Positions 48,094-60,502 of a stretch of 64,000 bases of DNA are shown piece by piece. Position 1 is the stretch's first letter. Each line of letters opens with the position of its first letter. The position numbers and the translations under genes are program-made. Source of the DNA: Straminergon stramineum (taxonomy: Eukaryota > Streptophyta > Bryopsida > Hypnales > Calliergonaceae); assembly GCA_963920665.1 (NCBI GenBank), contig OY987272.1, positions 4,469,001 through 4,533,000 of the forward strand, written 5' to 3'. The notes under the pieces were generated by a model. The model saw only the letters and a list, made by a program, of their open reading frames with translations, was not told the origin of the DNA and searched no databases.

Positions 48094-50245
48094 ATGGATT
48101 ATTTATTCGATTTTCCGGTGAGCGTCGGTGTCAATTTCTTGCACTAGCAGTCCAGTTCAGCCGACGTTTTTCTCACTAATATTATTACCGCCGATCATTT
48201 GTCTCTGGAAATGAAATAGGAGTGTATTTTCCAGATCCGGATACAGAATGTTTCTCTTGCTTTCAATCTTGAAATCGAGTTCGTCGAATTTTAGTAAAAA
48301 TACTGGAAATCTAAAAAGAGAGTATGATTTTAAGAACTTGATGAAGTGAAGCTATATGTGATCACTGATTTGCTTTTCTCAGACAAAGATAGGGTCATAT
48401 GGTTGGAATGGCGTCATGCTCTAAGTAGTGGTCGTTATGGAAGAGATGAACAAAGCTGCTAAACTAATTCATCTTCCCATACAGACAGTCATCTAGCGTG
48501 ACTCACTTGGTTGCAGAAGAAAGCAGAGTCTGCTGTCTTAATAGCGCTTATAACGTTATGGAATTCTAGCCGTGCGTGTGTGGCCTGACTCTCATCCCAA
48601 GGCCACACGCGCAAGATGTTATGTGAAATTTCATAACGTTCTTCCGCAGTTGTTTAGGTGTCTCTGTGATTTCGGCAGGGATAGGCGGTCTCCTTCTCAT
48701 ACAATGAGCAGGAGAGTGTGTTGGAAAGAGAGAGTGTATGCTTGTTTGCAAGGGCATGGCTAAGCTATCTGTGAACGAATTTTTCTTCGTAATTTATGCA
48801 GCGGGACTCGTTACGGGACTGAATGAGAGCTCAGAATCATTTCCAACCGGATGCTGAGATCCACAAGCCAGCAGTAAGCACAATTCGAATTTCTGTGTTG
48901 CAATCAGTAAGCTCATTGTGTTGCATAGAGCATTCTACGCTGTGGGATAAAGACCGTAGGTTCTCAGGCCTCTGGAATCACGAGTGCCAAGTTCCAAAGT
49001 CCCTTCAAGTCCAGCTTCCCATGGTGATATTTACATCAGGGACAGAATTGCAAAAGCATGGTATTGCTGTACATCTGCTGAAGTTTGTTCGCAGTTTTTG
49101 CAGATAATCGCCAAAGACCAGAAGGATATTCCGGATCAGTTGAAGCATCACCATCAATGAGAACGGCCGGTTGATGTCAATAAGCTGAAGGTACACTCCC
49201 ATCTCCTGCAGTCACAAACTCATTCCGTTGTAGGGACATACTGGTGCACGAACATACTTCCAAGGTACACCGTTCATTTTATGTACTGTCAACCTTGGTA
49301 TAATGTGCCACCAAAATTGTAGCAAATAAATTTTTCTTCTTTTTAGGATAAACAACAATAATATCTTGGGACTACCGCTAGGAAGCGATTGAGTAAATAT
49401 TCTCTCTCAACACGCATAACAACTGAACAAGCTAGTAAATTCACATCATGAAAACACAAGATCACTCAACAAGCAAATATATTCTCTTTTGGCACACACT
49501 CGCTACAAAGATTTGTCCTATTACGCATCAAATTCTAAACAGAACAAGCAGCTACGCTATGAAAGCTTTAGTCCCTAGAGCTGGAACTCAGTCGTTCTTT
49601 TTTGAGTTAAGTCCTCCTCTAACTTCCTCACACATACTGTAGCTTCTGTCAATGCAAAGCCTCCTTCCCTTCGCTACAGAGCCGAGAAACAATAAACACT
49701 CTCGGGTTTCGTACTTCCCCACCGTCGGTTTTCTAAGGGAGGTGTTGGAACCCTCGCATTCTCAGAAGTACCAACTGAAGGTGAAAATGTGCTGCTCCAA
49801 ATGTGCGGAGAAAGTGGAAGAGATCCTCGAGGTGTACGGCGTGTTTGATGTGCGCGTGGAGCACCTGGAGAACAAGGTAGTCGTGGTGGCGACGCCGAAC
49901 GGGTTAGATGAGCACGAGGTGTTGATGAAGGCGAGGAAGATTCACAAGAAAGCCAAGTTCGTGGAGCTCGACGCGAAGGAGAAACCGAAGGACAACAACA
50001 AGAAACGTGAGGAAGGTAAGGGCGAAACTGAAGAGAATAAGCAAGGAAAAAAAGAACTGCGAGCAACACCCTCGGATAGCAAGTCGAATGTTGTGCCAGT
50101 AAATTGGCCGTCCTGGCCTATCGCATCGAATGCGCCGCGATTCTTGTATCCGCCGTCTCACATCTTGCACTATCCGAACCCTCACGGCCAACTCGTCCAG
50201 TTCACAGTCCGAAGCACTGATTTGTTCGGTGAGCCATTATCTTAG
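48094..50245 (+). pseudogene. HMA-domain gene, copy B, with two premature stops
   Basis: Same four-exon layout as copy A: 48094-48117, 48802-48873, 49104-49190, 49742-50245, with intact splice sites. Exon 2 has TGA at 48820-48822 and exon 3 has TGA at 49158-49160, each where copy A has TGG. The HMA exon is still open (MCCSKCAEKV kept, one Val codon fewer). The original stop codon is gone: a deletion joins ...LVQF to 3' UTR sequence and adds 13 residues before TAG. An ATG at 49652 in intron 3 is in frame with the HMA exon and open for 197 codons, whereas copy A has a stop there, so an N-terminally altered HMA protein is conceivable. Confidence 0.8.
48552..48640. other. Hairpin in HMA intron 1 (copy B)
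   Basis: Counterpart of 24400-24488. The outer arms AACGTTATG pair perfectly here, and the inner stem holds one G:U-type change (GTGTG opposite CACGC). Confidence 0.6.
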
Positions 50246-50300
50246 AGCAATTCAAAAGAAATTGGAATTTTTTGCATACTGCCAGTAGTGTTGAAGCTTA

Positions 50301-50560
50301 GGAATTCCTTATTATGGTGTGAATTATAGAAGTTTGAGTTCATTACTAAGTGTAGGATTGCTGTAAAATAAATTTGAAAACGTTCTGTGTGATAAGCGGA
50401 TTTTGACACAACAATTACGGGTTCCAGCGTAAAAGGAGTTCCTGGTCTGAATCATAGAGGTTTGAGTTTATTGTTAAGTACAAAGATTGTTGTAAAATAA
50501 ATTTGAAAACGTTGGCTATGTTATAAGTTGGTTTCGGCACAACACTTCCAACTTCCAAGA
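50301..50560. repeat. Tandem duplication, about 133 bp per unit, block B only
   Basis: The two units share AAATTTGAAAACGTT and GTAAAATAAATTTG. Block A has a single copy (about 28155-28275). Confidence 0.7.
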
Positions 50561-50654
50561 TATCTTTAGCAGATTCTATGAGATTGATTGATCCTGTTGG
50601 CAACAATGAATTAATGGAGACTTGAAGGTCTGAATTTGCTTGGGGCAAAATTCG

Positions 50655-51260
50655 CTATAGAGGAGGTCCTTAAATGGTGCAGACATTTAGAAGTGACCGT
50701 AGGAGCCGCCCATATACAGAGCATGTGGTTGTTGAAATGGACACCATTTTTTGAAGTAGGAAAATGTGACTGCAAGTGCATGATTTTAGGGCAGTGAGGA
50801 GTGCTTTTGGACTACAGTTATGTGTGATTCTCTAATCATGAATGCATCACTTAATTGTGAACACATAATCCAAGATAACAATAAGAAAGAAATGGTAAAT
50901 ATAAATTTCAGGGTACATATTTCTCTTATTTGATTTAGGTCAATATTCACGCATTATGGAACTTTCTTGAACATAGTGAGCACTGACTTCATCTATTCTT
51001 GGACAAATTTGCTCTTTTCAAAGACACATGTTAATTGATTACTATTGAAGTCTATGACCATCAATAGCAATTTACAAACTCTTCACTTTAGAAAAATCAT
51101 ATGTAATTCATTCTAAGTCAGAAAATTACAATTTAAATTGCACTTTGTTTCTTTTCCATTTCTCTGTCTCCAAAAAATATTTGGAAATCATTGGCTAGCC
51201 AGTTTCTTCCACAAATCTGGTTTTCTCCTTAGAAGTGCCATTCTTGAGCCTCCTACCTTA
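50655..51260. mobile_element. Probable TIR insertion in block B
   Basis: Block A joins the flanks directly (AATTCACTAATGGGAAG). The inserted piece starts TAGAGGAGG and ends GCCTCCTACCTTA, a short imperfect inverted repeat. Non-coding, class unknown. Confidence 0.45.
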
Positions 51261-51688
51261 ATGGGAAGTCCAACTTGGACATGAGAAACAACAATACTAC
51301 AAAATATGGGTTACCATTACACCAAGGACCATAAATCATGCATGTGCAATGTCATCAATCCAGCAAGGAAATGGCTTTGTCCCAATCACATTCAATGTTG
51401 GGACAACTTTCTCCACCTCTAGTTCTGGTCTAAAATGTAAGACAATTACACCATGTGACAAGCATATGCTAATCCAAAACCAACACCAAAACTACAACCT
51501 AAGCAATATATTTCTCTCTTACATTTAGACCTCAGACAATGCCATACCCAGTGTTGGTTTAGGTATGATATTAATATTAGGTATATATGCCTTAGCTGAT
51601 TGCAGGTTTTAGCAATTTTTATACAGTTCTTAGCATTGCCTCCAATAATGGGCATTGCATCATGACCACAACCAAGTAAACCCTGTAA

Positions 51689-52083
51689 GAGAGCCGACCC
51701 CTTACTAATCACACACCTAGTCTGGCAATGTAGGGTGGAGTAATTTCAATCAACAGGTGATTAGTAACAATTAATGTTGGCACAATTCCCAAGCAATTGT
51801 GGTGCATTATGATTGGCTACAAGACTCTCAAATTTGGACCCAGCCCCTATTGGATTTTGCAATTAGTCCTTGGTCGAAAATAGGAAGGTCTATATGACCA
51901 ATATAGGTAGAACAAAATCTTTAGCTTAAAAATTCGTAGTAATTATTTTTTGAGAAAAAAAAATCTGAAAAATTATGGAAACCTTATGAACTCTATTTCT
52001 GCTCATGGGAAAATTTCCTCACAGTTGAAACCTCCCTTGCAATATGTGTACCTGCTTCAGTGGTCAGAAATGGGTTGGCTCCC
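51689..52083. mobile_element. MITE with GAGAGCCGACCC ends, block B only
   Basis: TAA + GAGAGCCGACCC (51689) and GGGTTGGCTCCC + TTA (to 52086) are inverted. Block A lacks it (AACCCTGTCTGCC). TAA/TTA flanks suggest PIF/Harbinger. Confidence 0.72.
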
Positions 52084-52240
52084 TTATGCTTATTGGCAAA
52101 ATGCCAGACAGCCACACATGAAGCATCTGGCAATATATTCAATAAAAGAAGGCTCATAACACACATAATAAGCCTATTCGTGGACTCAAGCCAAGACTGC
52201 ATCAGTACCAAGAAATAATAATTAGAGATGTACAAGTTAA

Positions 52241-53731
52241 CCCCTTATTATTGAAGGCCTAAACAAGTTCAAAAATAGCATTGCTTTTGAAGTGACATAG
52301 ACATAAATTTCACTGATATAGGGATCTCAACCTAACAATATTGTAGTGTACTTGTTGTAGATGACATGCATTAGGTTTGGTGTCATTTGATTGCATAGAT
52401 TACAAGATTATAATGTTTTAATGTTGAAAAAAGATGTTGAAATTTTCCTAGAGACACATTTAGGCGAAATTTGGTCTCTAAATCTACTCAAATGAAGAAA
52501 CTTTAAACTTTGAAGTGATTCGAAATCAACATACCAACACATTGATGGAAAAAAAATCACACAATTGACTCATTGTATCTACAAAATGGCTTTGAAATGT
52601 CAAAAAATAGTAAGAAAAGTTGCCAAAAACACATCAAAAACTAAACCTCCATCTACTAAGGTAGGTGTACACTCTGCCCAAGTTCCAAGAACTGTTCCTA
52701 GAGGGTACCAAGAATTGTCACTATAGGAATGAAAAATGGCCCATTGAAGTATTGGTGCCAATTTGGGATTCTCATTGCACAATTTTAGGAATGGTTGGGG
52801 ATTGAGTTTGATTAGGAACTTGACAAAATTTCAATGAATGTAATGTGGAGTTATGAGTGGTGGGAGACTTTGTGTCATTCTAGACAATTAAATGTACCAT
52901 GTTATTGTAGTTTAAGGTTAGCAAACCTTCATTTTGGAACTCCATGTGCACCATTAAAGGGCAAGTATGACATTTCATGGCAATACCTATTGACTCTAAA
53001 AGCATCCTACTATTGTGATCTTTAGAAAACCATATCTAATTCAATTCAACTCTAAAAATTACAAATCAAATTGTGATGGATTTGTCTCCCTCTCTTCTTT
53101 CTTTGAAAATTTGTTAGAAAATGCTTAGATCAGCATAAAAAACAGCCTAAGCCAAAATGCTCGTAAGTGGACAATTTTTACATCTCCTACCTTAAATTGC
53201 TTCTCAATCACTCATAACTTCTTGGATTGATATGAAATTTAAGCCACACAAACTAAACTAATACACACAATTTTGTCAAAAAATATTATTGTAAACAAAC
53301 ACTATATGAAAAAGAAACAAGTTGCTAAAGTTCACTGTAATCCAAAAATGTCAAGTTTTGAACTTCAAATTGCTCCCAAACATTCAAAACAACCTAAATT
53401 GACATGAAAATTCTGCCACAAAAACTGAACTTCAAGGAGAACAAAACCCAACAAATTTTATTGAAAAAGAACATTGGATGAAGGAGATACAAGCCCCCAC
53501 CGAAGTTGCAGCCATCAAATGCAATTTAGTGAACTAAAATTGAACCTGTGAACTTTGATTGGCTTCCAAAAACTCAGTATATCTTGTATTGATCTGAAAA
53601 TTTTAACACAGACTAAAACAAATAGTGCAAATTTTCCAACAAGTTTTACTGAATTTGGGCATTGTATGCAAAAGTTACAACACTTTGAATTGAACTTGAG
53701 GACACTTTTCGTCCCTTTCCACGATGAGGGG
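52241..53731. mobile_element. TTAA-type element, 1491 bp, block B only
   Basis: CCCCTTATTATTG...GATGAGGGG flanked by TTAA (52237-52240, 53732-53735). Block A shows the empty site as one TCAA (ACGTCAAGGAACTCC). No long frame inside. The inverted identity at the ends is only a few bases. Confidence 0.88.
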
Positions 53732-53775
53732 TTAAGGACCTCCTAATGGGCACTGCAAATTCTTGAATACTAGTA

Positions 53776-54994
53776 CTATGTCGCAGTTGTAGATTTTGAA
53801 GACTCAGCATTGGCATCACCTTTGGCATCACCTCTGGCAACTACAGTAGGAGAAAATCGTTTCCAATCAGAAACATTTCACGTTTTCATAAAATAAAAAA
53901 ATTGATTAGATAGACAACCCTGCTTCACATTCCCACGGTTATGGTCATATTTGTTTCAGAGTGCGATAATGCAAGTTGCGAGATCAAAACGGCCAGGTCA
54001 CTGTCTCATTTGCTACTTCGAAGAGAAGTAGAACTCATAATCCTTCAATCTGCCTATCAACTCATTCTAAGCCCTTTGATCGAAACGTTCTTAATTGAGT
54101 ATAAAGCCTTGGCATTACGGTATCTCCAATAATGCTCTTGAGCCTCCCAACTCTCAAGCATTATGAAGTCCAAAATTGCGATATTCAAGGTGACCAATGC
54201 TCTAAAAACTAGGATCGCTATTGAAATTTATTAGGTAATTCAATTCTGGAAGAGAGGTACAAGAAGTATAGTACATACCAAGTCCTAAGGTGACAAAGTG
54301 GGTACTCAAGCCTGCAACTCTCCTCACAAATTGGATTACTATACCAAGCATAATTCGAAGAAGTCACAAGTCTTATGATTGTGCCTCCACGAGTCTTTTC
54401 TAAATTGTGCATATTTAGAACTTCCATACCCCCTGAAATCCAGGACTGGAGAGTGCCGAAGTAGTGGAATTTTGCCCATTTAACGAAAATGACATTGAAG
54501 CTACCAAATAACTAGAACAGAATTGATATGTTTCGAAACCTCTCCAGGAAAATTTGTGGAAAAACATTTCAAGGAGTTCAGTTTCCCCAAAAATGCAAGC
54601 TCGTAAATGGTCGCTTTAAATGGACACTCGACCTTACTAGAGCTAGTGGAAGAGCAATTTCCAGACCTGATTTTGGAGAGAACCAACCAAGAACGACACC
54701 AAACAACGATTTCTTCTCAGCCCCTCCCCGAAACTCTCTCCAGTCGTACACGCCATTGTCCTTGAAAATCTCAATTGCGTCAAGCTCTTGAATGTCGTCC
54801 GAAGTCAACGGCCGCAGCTCCTTATTGTCCGGTAGCAAAATCAGCACATACTCGCGGTAAGTAGCGGTGCTGTCCGCACGGATTGTCATGCTCTTCCCGT
54901 CCTCCAGCACTTGGAGGATGCGGAAAATGTTGGCATTCCCCTCCTTCACTTGCACGTTGGAACCTGAATTGTTCCTCAAGGTGGTCTTCCCCAT
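53776..54994 (-). CDS. Gene Y copy B
   Basis: Exon 1 is 54994-54667 and exon 2 is 53840-53776, with an 826-nt intron (donor GTCTGG, acceptor CTGTAG) and the same split-codon phase as copy A. Product 130 aa. The N-terminal 109 residues keep MGKTTLRNN, VKEGN, ATYREYVLILLPD and LTSDDIQE. The tail is only 20 residues (ARGDAKGDANAESSKSTTAT), with two acidic units against five or more in copy A. Substitutions in exon 1 leave the frame open, but the acceptor region has changed (CTGTAG/TT). Function unknown. Frames continuing past 54667 are intron. Confidence 0.7.
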
Positions 54995-56050
54995 TTTGGC
55001 TCTGATTCAACTGCATACCCACAATGTCTTAGAGCCGAGAATTCAGCAGCATTCTCAATCTCTTCAACACCAAGCAACTCATGATCCTCTAAAAGGAATC
55101 TTTCTAGAAAAGAGTTCAAACTCATATCTTGTTAAATTGGTTGAATGACGAAGATATCGTTGTGGCTTAGGCTATTTAATCTCTTATCCACTAGACTCAT
55201 TGAATCTCTAAACCCTATTCTGGTGATATCATATTTAATTAGTTCAGAAAGATATTGTCGTGGCGAAGGCTACAAGCTCTCCTCCATTAGACTCTCCGAG
55301 GTGGTCATCCAATTTGGGCTGTGATCCAATTGCATCCCCACAGTTTTCATTTAGCGGAGAATGCAGCAGCACTTACGCATTCCTGAACGGAGTGCAACTC
55401 ATCCTCTAAAAGAAACCTTCAGAAAAGAGTTTATACTGACATCCTATTGAATTACTTCACAAAGATATCGTTGTGGCTCAGGTTATAAACTCTGCTCCGG
55501 TAGACTCTTCTGTACCATTCTATTCTTCCACTATCAGTTCTACTATTCTCTTTGAATATCGTTGTCGTCAATTTCATTATATTGGAGAAATTCTGGAAAC
55601 CGAAATGGTGAAAGTCATCTGCATAAAGCTTAAGAAACTAAGAGTGGTATAGATTTACATTTCAAGCAGGGCACCCTCGAAAGTGCAGGTGTCGTGGAAT
55701 TCCACCAATTTAATGAAATTGAAGTTCATTCTAATAACTTCATGGAAGCTTATATATGATTTGCTCAAAAGGATCGTCTTCCTTGTGATTTAATGATAGG
55801 CATAAGTTCAATCAGACCACTAGTACAACGATGAAAGTAGGAGTTTCCACAAACATTGGGGAATGGGGATTTTAGTAAAACTGGAGTTTCAACCCTGGCA
55901 TCAACAAACATTGGGGGATTCTGAAAATTAGGTTGCTGAACTTTCAAACATCATGCAAAAGTCTGAATTGATTCACATGACGAAGGGTCAAGTGAACTCA
56001 CCACTGTCACCAGTGACCACGGGAACAGTCAATCTGTTCAGAGATCTGCA

Positions 56051-57761
56051 TCAATTACTGGGAGGAGGAGGGGCACCTGATTTACACAAAATTCTCCAAA
56101 ACGAAAAAGGGAATAAGAATCCAAAGGCAACTAAGGTTAATATGACGACCACAAAATAAAGCCAGGCGAGGTGTCTATTCTTCGACAACTTCGACTTTCG
56201 GTTACTGCTGCGTTCAATCTCCTCGTTCAACTGGACAAAATCAATTCCCTCGGATCCTGATTGTCGAAGCCGTTGTCCCACTTGCACTGCAGTCTGTTTG
56301 CATACAAAGGCGAATCAAAATCAAAATCAAAATCAACTGAATCCTCCCACACCTGCAAACTAATTCCTGTGATGAAAATCTCTAGATTCCGAAGAAACCC
56401 GTACACACAGTAGAAGCGCTGTTTGCTAGAACCAGTTCTAAAGGGGAAAAAAATGAACTAAACATTCTTTCAGAGCTAGTGAGTTCCAGGCCTCGCAAGG
56501 TAAAGTAAGCCACAATATATTTACAGACCGCGAAGTCTCGCTCCTCTGAATCGACGTTCCTCTGATAATCGTTAATTTGATGCAACTTCTGTATAACTCC
56601 AAAAGTACTGATCACCGAGGCCAGCACCGATAAGGCAATGGGGCTCCACTTGTTGTTGCAGTGCAAAAGGCTGGACTGCGACACTGCCGTGAGCACCACC
56701 CCTTGGAACACGCTGAAGAATCCGATCAACTGATACACCTCGTTCTTCAAACTGGCCACCCGGTTCTTCTTGCGCTCCACCCGACGGCTGAACAACTCCT
56801 CCTTACGGTTCCACTCCTGCAGCGCCTTGCTGTAGATGGGATTCTTCTCAATATCCAACAGTTTCTTAATCTCCTCGTAGCACTTCGGCAATTTCGGAAC
56901 CCCTAACTGGTCGTCCACATAAGCGATGCGACTTTCCACCGTTCTTTCCAGTGCAACAGATGTCTTCTTGAACAAAAACCGCCACCGCCCAGCTCGCTTG
57001 GTCCGTTGGTGGGCTTTATTAATCACGTGCAAGTCCTCTTTTGCAATGCGATGTTCGTACGCTTTCCGAAGCGCTTTCTCGTCCAGAACCTCCAGCAGGC
57101 GCTGCACCTCCACGTGCAGCTCGTTCTTCGCCGGCAGAAGCTCCTTCAACAGCGCCTGCTTCTCCTTGTCTCGTTGCTGGCTAGCTTCCAAAACACTCTC
57201 CACCCAATACGGATTGTCCTCGTCCCCTTCTCGCGGATCCTCCTTGCCGTTCAAAGCAGCACCACCAGCAGAAGTAGAGGTCCCGTCCTCCTGCTGCGAT
57301 GATCTTCGATTGTCCTCACGACGAAGCTTCTTAAGATACTTCACCTTCGATGCTGCCTCCTCCTCGCCCAGCTCCACCACAGTCGCTAACCTTGAGTCCA
57401 ACGCCCGTTCCTTCCCTGCGTCCAAGTGATGCTTCACGACGTTCACACACCGATCGGCTCTCGGCAGCTCCGCCGACAGTTTCAGTTGCTGCTCGGGCGT
57501 CAAGTCATGACGTTCCGGTCCGAGGTCCGGGAACGGGCTGCTGATCCAGTCCGACCACAACTGACCCTGGACGATCTTGCGACCGACCGCAAGCTCCCGA
57601 AGCTCCTGCAACAACGCCTGCCGCTGCTTCTGGTGCCCAGCGTCGAGGTTCTGCAGGGCTTCCTGCAACTTCTCCTCTCTCAGCTGGCGCCGTTTCGCTA
57701 TCTCTTCTTCTGGGAGGGCAGGAAGCCGAGTAGCAGTAGGAGTGGCTGGCTCTGTCGCCAT
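56051..57761 (-). CDS. Gene X copy B: coiled-coil protein with three membrane segments
   Basis: Exon 1 is 57761-56525 and exon 2 is 56286-56051, with a 238-nt intron (donor GTAAAT, acceptor CTGCAG) and a split Leu codon as in A. Product about 490 aa. It starts MATEPATPT. Residues 1-330 are charged with heptad-like helices, including LTPEQQLKLSAELPRADRC and KVKYLKKL. Segments 1 and 2 lie around 350-395 (YQLIGFFSVFQGVVLTAV, WSPIALSVLASVISTF). Exon 2 gives IDFVQLNEEIER and membrane segment 3 (WLYFVVVILTLVAFGF). It is the most complete copy in the window and the best reference for the family. The frame running past the donor to 56382 would give a 459-aa alternative ending, but that part is not conserved in frame among the copies. 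Confidence 0.76.
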
Positions 57762-58310
57762 GGATGCGAAGTTACTAAGTTAGCCAGACGGAGTCCAGGA
57801 GCGCTGCATTGGTGTCGAGATGGCGTGCAAAGTCCGTCGGCCAGGGAGGCGAGCCACACGGGCAAAATCAATGCTGCATGGTAGAAACTGCGGAAAGCTA
57901 CACTGTTTTCTGGTCCCACTGTCCGACAGTCTCTCGATTGCTGCACGGATGACGTGGGATCAGATTCTTACCTCGACGAAATTCAACGACGCTATCTCGG
58001 AGTTCAAAGATGTTCTGTACAGGAAGCTGGCAATATGGTACTCCGTATGTGAGTAACTAATGTGATACAGCGTAAGCTACTGGGTGTTTTTTTTTGACAC
58101 AAATGATACGAAATTTCATTGCAGGGGAAAAATACAAACCGGCCAGCCACAAGTGTCCTGGCAGGGACACAACTGCAGGGACACAGCGTAAGCTTTGTGA
58201 CCTTCAGCCATGTCGCTCACGTCATGACATTGTATAACCAGGCAATGGTCCTCCACTTGCTGGGAAGGTATTATGCTTTGGTAGATACCTCAGAGGGACT
58301 TATTAGTTAA

Positions 58311-58701
58311 CCCCTAAAGGAACAAGGGTGAGCATAGCTCTTCATTGTTGTCTTGACTAGCTCTTGTTGGGTACAAAACATCATTGAAATGAATAATTCC
58401 TTATTTGTGTGGAGTAATTTTGATGATTGCCATCATTGAAATGAAAGAAGACTTATGTTGCTTTACTATGAAAAGAAAATTGACAAAATTGCCCAGGTAT
58501 GCAACTTTTGTATTATATGGTCATGATTATAATCACTTACAATGCAAAAAATTATTATAGCCTTTCTAACAAGGAACACAAAAATATAATTACATATATG
58601 AAATGAATATTTTTTTGAGTACAAGAATAACATTAAAAACCTAATTGTATGAGTGTTTTTTTAAACATGTATCACACGCCAAGCCATCCAAATCTTTAGA
58701 A

Positions 58702-58747
<46 letters not shown>

Positions 58748-59438
58748 AAAATAGTGCAAATGAATTTTAATTTTAATTGGAGGGAACTTTTTGTATGGAC
58801 TTTTAAAAACTATGCATTGGTGTTCAATTCTTCATGTATGTTGTGAATTTTTTTCAATAAATATGTAACCCAAAATTTTCATCTTTTTTTATTTAATTTG
58901 GTCTTGACCTAACATTTTGGTCTTTTTTAATTTGATAAAGATTTACAAAAAACATCCTCTAAGTCGTTTCAATGTCAATGCCCCCTAAATATAATACAAG
59001 AGTTGTATACTTAGGCAAAATTGCACAACTTTTGTAAAAATGACAAAGTTGACAAGATGGATGACGGATGTTTGGTTAGGTTGTACTTTGTACATATACT
59101 AAATCAAAATGCTCAAAAGTGCTCCAAAAAATTAGATTTTTTCCCACATGTATATATCATCATGATTTTGATGTGTGCTTTTTTCAAATCATTTTGAGGA
59201 GCGGAAAAAAAGATACAAGGATTTGAAGCAACAGCCAAGAGCACCTTCTCAATTCTCCAAAAATTCACCAAAAATCACATAGTCTATCATTTTTTTGTTA
59301 GATTGCACCAATAGATTTAACACAAAACCTTGTCTAGGGTCTTTTTGTCATTCATGAATTGTGAGTGAGGTTCACATTTCAAATTTTCTACATATGTAGT
59401 TGCAAAAGCCACGTGGTAGCCTTGTGATCCTTTAGAGG
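58311..59438. mobile_element. TTAA-type element, 1128 bp
   Basis: CCCCTAAAGGAAC...GATCCTTTAGAGG flanked by TTAA (58307-58310, 59439-59442). Non-coding. It contains an (ATT)n microsatellite at about 58702-58745. Confidence 0.8.
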
Positions 59439-59786
59439 TTAATTAAAGGATTGGGGGAGATTGAGGAGACATATAAGACAATTTTGTCCAAGTAAAGGTC
59501 TCCTTTTCAAGGATACAAAAGAACCCCTATTTCATTGGTAAATAGTGTTATAGTGGTGATGGTATATAAGATAAAGACACCATCTCATACTATTTTTATA
59601 TATAGATTTTTTGTATTTCATTTTTACTATATTAAAAAAAGATTTGAATATTTTCCAACCCCAATGATGCTAATGTGTAAGGATGAAAATGCAAGCATGT
59701 GAGTTTTGAGCATATATATAAATAAATATCCTACAACCATTGAAGGTGTTTATAATATAAATATTTATAATTTAGGTATCTATAAT

Positions 59787-60502
59787 GGGTGATTGCAAGA
59801 AATGCCTGTCAATTTTGTTGCATTTTGCTGAATTTTTTGGGAGTACTTTAAAATTAGAAAATTATTATTTTTTAAATAAAAAATATGGCTAACGTATATA
59901 CCTTTAAGATGAAGGTACCCATGGAAGGAATTGCATAGAAAAATTCTCTAAGTAGGAGAACTCGAAAAGTGCTAAGTCTCAAGAAAATACGTACCTTGAT
60001 GTTTTAATTAAGGAAAAATAAGAAAAATAAGTAAATACACAAAATAAAAACTGGACTTTTGCAACAACCCTATGGAGATGGTCATTCACCAAAAAAACCA
60101 CCAAAATAATATTTTAGATGTTTCAAAATGCAAGTAGAAAGAAGCTAACTTTGTAGACTTCCACACCACAAAAATTAACTATTTTAAAAATTCCTTCCCT
60201 AAATAGCTACAAGTCTACTAGAAGACCATCTCATCCAAATTTCAGCTCAAAATCTATTTTGGGGGTTCTAAATAGTACTAAAACCCTCCAAATTGGCAAT
60301 TGTGACATTGAATTGGGGTCTATTTTTGGATAGTAAATTATTTTTGGAAATTATGAAAAAATTAGGGAAGGTGTATGATAGTCATGAGTACCTTCTATAT
60401 AAATATTGAGTCATTTGGAGCCAAAACTCAAAAGTTATGGGCAAAAAACAAATCAGCACATACCATGACACAAAATAGGACAAGTGTTTCTTGCAATCAC
60501 CC
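59787..60502. mobile_element. TIR element G, GGGTGATTGCAAGAAA ends
   Basis: GGGTGATTGCAAGAAA at 59787 and its inverse ending at 60502. Weaker similarity continues outward (CTATA.T; GAGCAT near 59710 and 60600), and related sequence occurs at 15535-15720. Non-coding; class undetermined. Confidence 0.6.

Larger units (their letters stand above)
46415..58043. repeat. Duplicated gene block B
   Basis: Collinear with block A (22950-33897). B-only material includes about 0.4 kb in the upstream flank (46900-47600 region), 50655-51260, 51689-52083, 52241-53731 and a 133-bp tandem duplication. Coding exons are the most similar parts. Confidence 0.88.
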
